Shown one piece after another: positions 9,065-15,834 of a stretch of DNA of 64,000 bases. How positions within the stretch are numbered: position 1 is the first letter of the stretch; the number at the start of each line of letters is the position of its first letter. This DNA is from Piscirickettsiaceae bacterium (GTDB lineage Bacteria > Pseudomonadota > Gammaproteobacteria > Nitrosococcales > Methylophagaceae). Position numbers and translations under genes: made by a program. The notes under the pieces are model-generated. The model did not search any database. It saw only the letters and a program-made list of their open reading frames with translations, and was not told the DNA's origin. The stretch spans positions 34,410-98,409 of the forward strand of contig JAIBDZ010000006.1 of the NCBI GenBank assembly GCA_024685975.1, given 5' to 3'.

Positions 9065-11113
9065 ATGTGTAAAGCAGTATTATGGTTTTGTACTGTTTTT
9101 TGCTTATCAACTGTAAGCGCAATTGAACTCTTCCAGTTTTCTGTCGCAAAAAGTGAATGGCAACAAGGCTTATTACAGCAATTACAACTCTCATTAAGCT
9201 TTAACGACAATGGTTTAGGTTTGTCAGGTCATGCTGAACAGTTGGTGTTGGCAGAGCCGATAGGTGAGTTAAACAATGTCGAGTTAACTTGTCAAAACGT
9301 TGTTGTTCAACAAGACCGTTTGAACTGTGACCGCGGTCAGTTATCTTTCCATCATGCCTTATTCGGGCAGCAAACACTTTCATTTAAATTACAAACGCAA
9401 CATGAAGAAGCGTTATTACAGTTTGAAGTGAGTGGCTTAACAATGGGTGATGGTGTGATTAACGCTTCATTTCAACAACACGGTCACCATTGGCGAATAA
9501 CGGCGAAATCCACTCAATTATCTATAGCAGCATTATTAAAACAATTTCATGCCCCGCTTTCTGGGGTAGGCGAGATGGCATTACCAGAGCAATTAAGTGG
9601 GGAAATACAGTCACATTGGACTATTGAAGGTAGCCAAACTGGCATCGAATCAATCGCAACAACGCTATCGATGCAGGATGTCGACATTGTGAGTCAAGAG
9701 GCACAAATAGAAGCCCAAGCCATTCAGGCCAAATGGTCTTTTAATATCAAGCGTAAGCAACATCGATGGCAGTGGCAAATGAATGGCGCTATCGAGCAAG
9801 GACAGTCGTATCGTGAACCTATTTTTATCGATTTTGCGGATACGCCGATAAGGTTAGATGCGGTAGGATTATGGCATGATGATAAGCAAACTTGGCGGGT
9901 TGAACAGGCTAATATGACCCAGCAAGGTGTGGTGACAGCAACCATGTCATCAACAGGTATATTTGATGAGATACAACAAGCAAACATTACCTTAGAGCGA
10001 AGCCAGTTACCATTATTATACCAACATTGGATCCAACCTTTTCTCATCTATAAAACGATAGGAAACATTGATTTATCGGGTGAAATTGATCTCAATTATC
10101 AATATGAAAACAACGTATCTCAATGGCAGTTTGGACTGACGAATGTTGATGTCGTTGACGAAGCTCAACGCTTTGCATTGTATGGTTTGCAAGGTCAATT
10201 GGCTTGGACGGCATTCTCTCAAGCTTTACCTATCAATATAAGCTGGTCTCATGGAAGTATATTGTCGATTCCTATTGGTAATAGTCATGTCACAGGCAGT
10301 AGCCAATCGAGTCAGTTTACTTTACAAGATGCTTGGCAAATGCCGATCTTAGATGGCGACTTGAAAATACATCATTTGCTATTATCACAAGAAGATACCG
10401 AACTAAGCTGGGCTTTTGAGGGAATTATTAGCCCTATATCGATGACTTTACTTAGTGAGCATCTTGGTTGGCCTAAGATGCATGGTAAATTATCAGGTGT
10501 GATACCGAAAGTGACCTATCAAGACCATCAAGTCACGGTTGACGGTGCTTTAATGGTGAAACTGTTCAATGGGACGAGCGTTATCCATCATCTGAGCTTG
10601 CTTGACCCTTTAGGCGCGATCCCACAGCTTTATGCTGATATTGATTTACAAAATTTTGATTTGGAAACCATGACCAATACGTTTGATTTTGGCACTATGA
10701 CAGGCACTGTTTCCGGTAAAGTGAATCAATTACGTCTTGCTAATTGGCAGCCAGTAGCCTTTGATGCTTATTTAGAGACATCCGAAAATGATGATGTACC
10801 ACACAAAATCAGTCAACAAGCCGTCAATAATTTATCGTCATTAGGGGGAGGCGCTACTGGCGCTTTATCACGGAGCTTTTTACGTTTCTTTGAAAACTTT
10901 TCGTACGATAAATTGGGTATTAGCTGCAAACTTCAAAATGATATTTGTCAGATGAGCGGTGTCGAACCGGCAGAACAAGGGTATTATATTGTGAAAGGTG
11001 GTGGCTTTCCGCCAACGATTGATGTGATTGGTCATACTTCAAAAGTAGATTGGCCTGAATTATTAGACCGTTTAAAAGCGGTGAGTAATAGCAGTGGCCC
11101 AGTGATTCAATAG
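9065..11113 (+). CDS. YdbH-like AsmA-type intermembrane transport protein
   Basis: 682-residue protein with an N-terminal hydrophobic anchor or signal (CKAVLWFCTVFCLSTVSA) and a long, beta-rich periplasmic body without further membrane segments. The C-terminal block, from about residue 580, contains SLGGGATGALSRSFLRFFENFSYDKLG and ends in a Gly/Pro-rich motif (GGGFPPTIDVIG). This matches the conserved C terminus of the YdbH/AsmA-like family (older name: dicarboxylate transport domain). E. coli YdbH forms an envelope-spanning bridge for phospholipid transport with the lipoprotein YnbE and the periplasmic protein YdbL. The next gene is a YnbE/YdbL-like lipoprotein, which supports the assignment. 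It starts 3 bases after cysM. Confidence 0.78.
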   Translation: MCKAVLWFCTVFCLSTVSAIELFQFSVAKSEWQQGLLQQLQLSLSFNDNGLGLSGHAEQLVLAEPIGELNNVELTCQNVVVQQDRLNCDRGQLSFHHALFGQQTLSFKLQTQHEEALLQFEVSGLTMGDGVINASFQQHGHHWRITAKSTQLSIAALLKQFHAPLSGVGEMALPEQLSGEIQSHWTIEGSQTGIESIATTLSMQDVDIVSQEAQIEAQAIQAKWSFNIKRKQHRWQWQMNGAIEQGQSYREPIFIDFADTPIRLDAVGLWHDDKQTWRVEQANMTQQGVVTATMSSTGIFDEIQQANITLERSQLPLLYQHWIQPFLIYKTIGNIDLSGEIDLNYQYENNVSQWQFGLTNVDVVDEAQRFALYGLQGQLAWTAFSQALPINISWSHGSILSIPIGNSHVTGSSQSSQFTLQDAWQMPILDGDLKIHHLLLSQEDTELSWAFEGIISPISMTLLSEHLGWPKMHGKLSGVIPKVTYQDHQVTVDGALMVKLFNGTSVIHHLSLLDPLGAIPQLYADIDLQNFDLETMTNTFDFGTMTGTVSGKVNQLRLANWQPVAFDAYLETSENDDVPHKISQQAVNNLSSLGGGATGALSRSFLRFFENFSYDKLGISCKLQNDICQMSGVEPAEQGYYIVKGGGFPPTIDVIGHTSKVDWPELLDRLKAVSNSSGPVIQ

Positions 11114-11127
11114 TTAGGAGAAAATGA

Positions 11128-11721
11128 ATGACAATAATAAAATCAATGGGAATGAGTATTTCGACGATGTTTTTACTCGTCTCTTGTGTCACGATCAATA
11201 TTTATTTTCCCGCAGCAGCGGCTGAAAAAGCAGCGGATAAAATCATTGAAGATATTTGGGGCACTGATAAGCAAACGGCGCCACAAGGTGAGCCTGAGCA
11301 ACAAAGTCAGTCACAGACAACATTTGGTGTTGCGATATTAAATTGGTTTATTCCAGTTGCGCATGCGGCTGAACCCAACCTCAATGTTAATTCTGACGCG
11401 ATCAATACCATTCAGAAAAGAATGAAACAACGTCATAAAAGTTTAAGACCGTTTTATGATAATGGTGCGATTGGATTGACCGAACAAGGTCTTTTAGCTG
11501 AACGAGATATGTCAGTGGTAGCTTTAAAAGACCGTAATCAGGTGAAAGCCTTGCTTGCTGCTACTAATAAAGATAGACAGGCGATGTATGCTGAAATAGC
11601 AAGAGTGAACGGTCACCCTGAGTGGCAAGACGAGATTCAAGCGACTTTTGCTAAACGTTGGGTCAAAAAAGCGGCACCAGGCTGGTGGTATCAAGCAAAC
11701 GGCCGTTGGCAGCAAAAATAA
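11128..11721 (+). CDS. DUF1318 lipoprotein, YnbE-YdbL-like composite
   Basis: 197-residue lipoprotein. The N terminus has a lipobox (FLLVSC, Cys20) followed by TINIYFPAAAAEKAADKII, the part that resembles the YnbE lipoprotein core. After a Gln-rich linker (about residues 50-65) a second hydrophobic stretch ends in a signal-peptidase-like AHA-AE site (about 70-80). The rest is a YdbL/DUF1318 domain: GAIGLTEQGLLAERD, then ARVNGHPEWQ, and at the C terminus KKAAPGWWYQANGRWQQK. It lies 14 bases after the YdbH-like gene behind a good RBS (AGGAGAA). The likely role is the outer-membrane partner of the YdbH bridge. The composite structure is inference from comparison with E. coli YnbE and YdbL. Confidence 0.75.
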   Translation: MTIIKSMGMSISTMFLLVSCVTINIYFPAAAAEKAADKIIEDIWGTDKQTAPQGEPEQQSQSQTTFGVAILNWFIPVAHAAEPNLNVNSDAINTIQKRMKQRHKSLRPFYDNGAIGLTEQGLLAERDMSVVALKDRNQVKALLAATNKDRQAMYAEIARVNGHPEWQDEIQATFAKRWVKKAAPGWWYQANGRWQQK

Positions 11722-11740
11722 TTTTTTAACCTTTTTTTGA

Positions 11741-11772
11741 CCAGTGATGGCGCTGTCATCACTGGTTTTTTA
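11741..11772 (+). terminator. Rho-independent terminator after the YdbL-like gene
   Basis: CCAGTGATG at 11741-11749 pairs perfectly with CATCACTGG at 11757-11765 around a 7-base loop and is followed by seven T residues. Confidence 0.9.
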
Positions 11773-11798
11773 TTGCATTTATTTACTGGAAAAATACG

Positions 11799-13130
11799 AT
11801 GGCAAGACGCAGTCGCCGACAAAGATTACCACAAGAACCTGTACAAACAGAGATAGAAAACTTATCACACGATGGCCGTGGTATCGCTCGTATTGATGGC
11901 AAAACAACATTTATTGATGGTGCATTAGCGGGTGAAACCGTGATGTTTCAATATAGTAAAAAACAAAGTAAATATGATGAAGGCCGAGTGACCGAAGTAC
12001 TGACAGCATCAGATGACCGTGTTGATGCACCATGTCAACATGCGGCTATTTGTGGTGGTTGTAGTTTGATGCATATGTCTGCGAATGCGCAATTAACATT
12101 GAAACAAGATACTTTAATGTCGCAGATGAGCCATTTTGGTCAATTATCGCCACAACAATGGCTTGCCCCCTTAACCGGACCGACATTAGGATATCGTCGA
12201 AAAGCACGTCTAGGTGTAAAACATGTCCCTAAAAAAGGACGTGTATTAGTTGGGTTTAGAGAAAAAGGGTCGCCATTTCTAGCTTTATTAGAACAATGCC
12301 AAGTGCTAGACCAACGTGTCGGTGCGCGGTTAGCAGATATCGGGCAATTTATTGCTGGTCTGGACGCGCATAATCGTATTGCCCAAATTGAAGTCGCAAT
12401 GGATGATGACCATGTGGCTTTAATTTGGCGAAACTTAGACCCTTTATCTGAAGACGATACACAAAAGTTACTACAGTTTGGCCAAGAAAATAACTTCTGG
12501 ATTTATTTACAACCTGGTGGCCCTGATACCGTGACTGCATTATGGCCAGAATCGCCTCAATTAAGTTACCAGCCTGAAGCAGGCTTAACCTTAGCGTTTG
12601 CACCTAATGATTTTACTCAGGTGAATGCTGAGATTAATGAACGCATGATTCAACATGCCATGTCATTATTAGAACTGAATGAACAAGATAGGATGTTGGA
12701 TTTGTTTTGTGGATTAGGTAACTTTACTTTGCCTTTAGCCAAACGGGTCAAAGAGGTCGTCGGTGTTGAAGGTGATGCTTCTTTAGTGAAACATGCTAAA
12801 GCCAATGCGACATCGAATGATCTAAACAATGCAACATTTGAATTAGCTGATCTGACTAAAACAGCATTAAAAGATTATCCTTGGGCTAAAGCTGGTTTTA
12901 ATAAAATTTTATTAGATCCGCCGAGAAGTGGGGCTTTTGATGTGTTGGGCCAATTAGCAGAGTTAGGTGCCCAACGTATTGTTTATGTGTCATGTAACCC
13001 GGCAACATTAGCTCGGGATGCCGGAGAATTAGTCCACCAATACGGCTATACCCTCGTCTCAGCCGGTATTATGGATATGTTTCCACATACTGCACATGTA
13101 GAATCAATAGCGCTATTTGTGAAAGCATAA
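11799..13130 (+). CDS. rlmD: 23S rRNA (uracil-1939-C5)-methyltransferase RlmD
   Basis: 443-residue SAM-dependent methyltransferase. An N-terminal TRAM domain (about residues 15-70) is followed by the iron-sulfur cysteines Cys79, Cys85, Cys88 and Cys167, which bind a [4Fe-4S] cluster in this family. The SAM-binding motif is LDLFCGLGNFTLPLA, and the nucleophilic cysteine is in YVSCNPATLARD. The DPPR motif (LLDPPRSGAF) is present. A strong terminator lies just upstream, so it starts a new transcript; the AlkC-like gene begins two bases after its stop. Confidence 0.96.
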   Translation: MARRSRRQRLPQEPVQTEIENLSHDGRGIARIDGKTTFIDGALAGETVMFQYSKKQSKYDEGRVTEVLTASDDRVDAPCQHAAICGGCSLMHMSANAQLTLKQDTLMSQMSHFGQLSPQQWLAPLTGPTLGYRRKARLGVKHVPKKGRVLVGFREKGSPFLALLEQCQVLDQRVGARLADIGQFIAGLDAHNRIAQIEVAMDDDHVALIWRNLDPLSEDDTQKLLQFGQENNFWIYLQPGGPDTVTALWPESPQLSYQPEAGLTLAFAPNDFTQVNAEINERMIQHAMSLLELNEQDRMLDLFCGLGNFTLPLAKRVKEVVGVEGDASLVKHAKANATSNDLNNATFELADLTKTALKDYPWAKAGFNKILLDPPRSGAFDVLGQLAELGAQRIVYVSCNPATLARDAGELVHQYGYTLVSAGIMDMFPHTAHVESIALFVKA

Positions 13131-13132
13131 CC

Positions 13133-14239
13133 ATGGCAACGGCTTTAATGAAAGATCAACTTGATGCTAATGCGGTTGCCAAAATAACAGCGTTAGTAGA
13201 GCAAGTATTGCCCAACTTTGATGGCGTGGGGTTCCAACGACACGCGACAATGGGTTTAAATGAATTGGAGTTAAAGCAACGAGTTGAGCAGATTAGCGAA
13301 CAGCTACATCAGCATTTAGCTGTTTCATATGAAGAGGCGGCGACAGCTTTACTGGATTTGCCGATCCCAGATCCTGCGACAGCAGATTTAGGCGAGTTTA
13401 CTTTTTGGCCGATATTAGATTATGTTGCCAAACATGGCTTAGCATCGCCTGAATTATCGTTAGCGACCTTAAAAAAATTAACACATTACTTTACTGCTGA
13501 ATTTGCCATTCGTCCTTATATTGAAAAGCATGAACATTTGGCATTGCAGACACTGCTGCTGTGGACAGAAGATGAGTCGGAGCATGTCAGACGTTTGGCT
13601 TCAGAAGGGATACGCCCCAGATTACCTTGGGGAAAATACCTCACACGATTTATTGATGATCCGACGCCTTTATTGCCCGTGTTGAATCAATTAAAAGATG
13701 ATGACAGTTTGTATGTTCGGCGTTCCGTTGCCAATAACCTTAACGATATTGCAAAAGATCATCCAGATAAAGTCATTACATGGTGTCAAGATTGGCTACA
13801 GGACATTACGGCAGAACGACAATGGTTGATTAAGCATGGTTTAAGAACATTGGTTAAACAAGGTCATCCAGATGTTTTTCCTTTGTTGGGATTTACAGCA
13901 GAGCCTAAAATTACAACGCAGCTTGCCCTGTCTTCAACAGAGTTGACGTTAGGTGAAAGCATAGAATTCAATGTCTCTTTAACATCATTATCTGAACAAG
14001 TTCAGCAGTTTGTCGTTGATTATAAGATTGCATTCATGAAATCAAATGGTCAATACAGTCATAAAGTGTTTAAGGGCAAAAATATTCAAATCCTGCCGAA
14101 AGAAAACTATTTATGGCAAAAAAAACATGTTATTAAACCCGTCACAACCAGAACGTATTATTCAGGCATGCACTCGGTCTCATTACTGATAAATGGTCAA
14201 ACTATGGGGGAACCTATGGCGTTTTATTTGAAGGTATAA
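13133..14239 (+). CDS. alkC: AlkC-type DNA alkylation repair glycosylase with C-terminal beta domain
   Basis: 368-residue HEAT-like-repeat DNA glycosylase. The helical repeats cover about residues 1-260 and contain the family blocks FTAEFAIRPYIEKH, EHVRRLASEGIRPRLPWG and LYVRRSVANNLNDIAKDHP. AlkC enzymes remove 3-methyladenine and 3-methylcytosine without base flipping. After about residue 265 comes a beta-rich domain (SSTELTLGESIEFNVSLTS onward) consistent with the Ig-like domain carried by one AlkC subgroup; AlkD lacks it. The gene follows rlmD by 2 bases and is probably expressed with it. The exact subfamily call is from motif memory. Confidence 0.8.
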   Translation: MATALMKDQLDANAVAKITALVEQVLPNFDGVGFQRHATMGLNELELKQRVEQISEQLHQHLAVSYEEAATALLDLPIPDPATADLGEFTFWPILDYVAKHGLASPELSLATLKKLTHYFTAEFAIRPYIEKHEHLALQTLLLWTEDESEHVRRLASEGIRPRLPWGKYLTRFIDDPTPLLPVLNQLKDDDSLYVRRSVANNLNDIAKDHPDKVITWCQDWLQDITAERQWLIKHGLRTLVKQGHPDVFPLLGFTAEPKITTQLALSSTELTLGESIEFNVSLTSLSEQVQQFVVDYKIAFMKSNGQYSHKVFKGKNIQILPKENYLWQKKHVIKPVTTRTYYSGMHSVSLLINGQTMGEPMAFYLKV

Positions 14240-14279
14240 AGCCTGAATGCCATAATAAAGCGCAAATTAAATAGCGATA

Positions 14280-14293
14280 TGTACTAAAGTACA
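14280..14293. promoter_or_regulatory. Palindrome TGTACT-AA-AGTACA, possible operator
   Basis: A perfect 6-bp dyad with a 2-base centre lies in the AT-rich DNA between the alkC-like gene and the riboswitch-like element, where the promoter of the first CTERM gene must be. A second small dyad (AGATAT at 14333-14338, ATATCT at 14344-14349) lies next to the riboswitch. No regulator can be assigned. Confidence 0.3.
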
Positions 14294-14365
14294 ATATACA
14301 GCGTCAAGAATAGTTTATATTCTGTCACCATGAGATATGTTTTATATCTTTAATAATTTTAATCG

Positions 14366-14430
14366 AGCCAAGTTTGGTGTGAACCAAGTACGGAAAGTTA
14401 CAGGTCTTTAGGATTGATAAAGATGGCTGT
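14366..14430 (+). promoter_or_regulatory. GEMM-I-like (c-di-GMP-I class) riboswitch candidate, copy 1
   Basis: The element has a 5-bp stem TTGGT (14374-14378) / ACCAA (14383-14387) capped by a GNRA tetraloop (GTGA). The conserved strand CGGAAAGTTACAGG (14391-14404) follows, then a stem TCTTT (14405-14409) / AAAGA (14419-14423), then GATGGCTGTGCTGCA. AGCCA at 14366-14370 can pair with TGGCT at 14424-14428. From memory, the order matches the GEMM-I pattern (GNRA-capped stem, ACGCAAAGCC-nnn-GGnCT, then a GCC-GGG-like strand), mostly with transitions. A near-identical element precedes the paralogous gene at 15312. ATTTTC (14436-14441) can pair with GAAAAT (14449-14454) and mask the AAGGA ribosome-binding site, which suggests translational control. 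Confidence 0.65.
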
Positions 14431-14457
14431 GCTGCATTTTCTTCTAAGGAAAATGAA

Positions 14458-15072
14458 ATGAAAAAGTTAGGTCTTTTAGCAGCAACATTACTATTATCTA
14501 CACAAGCACAATCAGCGATCATGAGTGTATCTGGTGCTGGTAGTATCATTCTTCCAGTAAGCGTTCAAGAAGATACGCCAACAAATAGCCAGCAAGAAGG
14601 TTTTGATGAACAACAAGGCGTTGTATTAAGCAGTGCTATCAATATTGATGGCGGTACTATTGCAGCAGGTACGCGTGTTGATAGTCATCTTATCTTTTTA
14701 AATACACAAGGTAATACTAGAGCTGATGCAACAGCACAATGGACATTCAGTGGCGATATTCTAGGTGTTATGTCTCAAAGTAATGGCGCACAGTTAGACG
14801 ATAGCAACAGTCAATTAGCTTTTTTTAATGATTATTTCACTACAGGTTCAAGCTTACCTTTTAGTGCTGCTGGCTTAGAAAGCAATAATATGGCAACTAA
14901 CGATGGTTATATGTTTAGTGGAGCGACTTTAGATTTACGTATGGTCGTGACAGAGCCAGGTGATTGGATTCGTGTTGTTACCGTTTCTGAAGTACCTGTT
15001 CCTGCTGCTTTATGGTTATTTGCTCCAGCTCTTATGGGCTTTTTAGGTTTACGCAGAAAAAATAAAGTATAA
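14458..15072 (+). CDS. Secreted VPxPA-CTERM (exosortase-sorted) protein
   Basis: 204-residue exported protein of unknown function. A signal peptide (KKLGLLAATLLLSTQAQSA) is followed by a polar, Asn/Asp/Ser-rich body. The C-terminal sorting signal has three parts: the motif VPVPAALW, a hydrophobic span (LFAPALMGFLGL) and a basic end (RRKNK). This is the VPLPA variant of the PEP-CTERM signal, recognised by an exosortase and usually linked to exopolysaccharide or surface display. No exosortase gene is in the window. The ATG follows AAGGA by 7 bases. It is a paralogue of the protein at 15312: both begin the mature part with a short Ile/Val stretch and the motif VQE. The leader carries a riboswitch candidate. 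Confidence 0.8.
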   Translation: MKKLGLLAATLLLSTQAQSAIMSVSGAGSIILPVSVQEDTPTNSQQEGFDEQQGVVLSSAINIDGGTIAAGTRVDSHLIFLNTQGNTRADATAQWTFSGDILGVMSQSNGAQLDDSNSQLAFFNDYFTTGSSLPFSAAGLESNNMATNDGYMFSGATLDLRMVVTEPGDWIRVVTVSEVPVPAALWLFAPALMGFLGLRRKNKV

Positions 15073-15101
15073 ATTAAACTTTTAAAAAAGTAGTACAGAC
15101 T

Positions 15102-15134
15102 AAAGCCATGGCATATGCCATGGCTTTTTTTTTT
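15102..15134 (+). terminator. Rho-independent terminator after the first CTERM gene
   Basis: A perfect 12-bp inverted repeat (AAAGCCATGGCA / TGCCATGGCTTT, 15102-15113 and 15116-15127) is followed by T residues to 15134. It insulates the first CTERM gene from the second module. Confidence 0.92.
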
Positions 15135-15225
15135 CGAAAAAGACAGCTGTCACCAAGATGTAGTAAAAAAGTCATGCCCTGGTCGTGGGCGTCTCTTATC
15201 CTATGCATTGTGGTCTCTTTTGAAT

Positions 15226-15285
15226 AGCCAACCTTGATGCGAATCAAGTTCGGAAAATCACAGGTCTTTTCTATAAAGATGGCTG
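15226..15285 (+). promoter_or_regulatory. GEMM-I-like (c-di-GMP-I class) riboswitch candidate, copy 2
   Basis: Second copy of the element at 14366. The stem TTGAT (15234-15238) / ATCAA (15243-15247) is capped by the GNRA loop GCGA. CGGAAAATCACAGG (15251-15264) follows, then TCTTT (15265-15269) / AAAGA (15275-15279), then GATGGCTGGATTACA. Relative to copy 1 the first stem shows a compensatory change (G-C to A-T), and the tetraloop differs but stays GNRA, which supports a conserved RNA structure. It lies 27 bases upstream of the second CTERM gene. Confidence 0.65.
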
Positions 15286-15311
15286 GATTACAGGTGGAGT
15301 AGGACAGCATC

Positions 15312-15764
15312 ATGAAGACAATATTTTTGCTTTTAGTAGCAATAATAACTTTACCCACGCAAGCAGCAGTGATCTATGGTACCAGCGTGAGCATTGCTTC
15401 AAGTGTGCAAGAAAATCAGTCGATTGAATTAGATAGTGAAATCTTAGGTTTTCGGATTGATAAGAAAAGATATTTCAAGCTAGTGTCACATGAGTTATTT
15501 ACTGCGTTTAATCACGATGTTGTTTTAAGTGAAAAGTTGGCTTTGGGTTTTGTAGAATTTAAAAATAATAACTTTAATAACGATGATAATAATTTGATAA
15601 TGGGCGAATTATTAAAGCTTCGTAGATACGTGATAGAACAGGATGACTGGCTTGATGATAAGGTGATTGCATCGCCAACCGTGTCTATACCGGCTGCATT
15701 ATGGTTGTTTGCACCCGTGTTAGTTGGTTTTATGGGCTTACCTAAACAATCGAGGCAAGCATAA
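15312..15764 (+). CDS. Secreted CTERM-type protein with degenerate sorting tail
   Basis: 150-residue exported protein, paralogous to the one at 14458. The signal peptide (KTIFLLLVAIITLPTQA) is followed by VIYGTSVSIASSVQEN, matching the start of the mature upstream paralogue. The C terminus has VSIPAALWLFAPVLVGFMGL, clearly the same sorting segment, but the VP of the motif is SIP and the basic end is weak (PKQSRQA). Sorting efficiency may therefore differ. The body is Asn/Asp-rich without a recognised domain. RBS GGAGTAGGA precedes the ATG. A riboswitch candidate sits upstream and a bidirectional terminator downstream. Confidence 0.72.
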   Translation: MKTIFLLLVAIITLPTQAAVIYGTSVSIASSVQENQSIELDSEILGFRIDKKRYFKLVSHELFTAFNHDVVLSEKLALGFVEFKNNNFNNDDNNLIMGELLKLRRYVIEQDDWLDDKVIASPTVSIPAALWLFAPVLVGFMGLPKQSRQA

Positions 15765-15780
15765 AATAATAGAGTAATAC

Positions 15781-15812
15781 AAAAAAGCCGTGGTAATCAC
15801 CACGGCTTTTTT
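15781..15812. terminator. Bidirectional terminator between the CTERM gene and ppsA
   Basis: AAAAAAGCCGTGGT (15781-15794) and ACCACGGCTTTTTT (15799-15812) form a perfect 14-bp stem with loop AATC. Both strands end in a T run, so it serves the plus-strand CTERM gene and the minus-strand ppsA gene. Confidence 0.93.
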
Positions 15813-15834
15813 ATATTACATTGGTGAAATGAAA

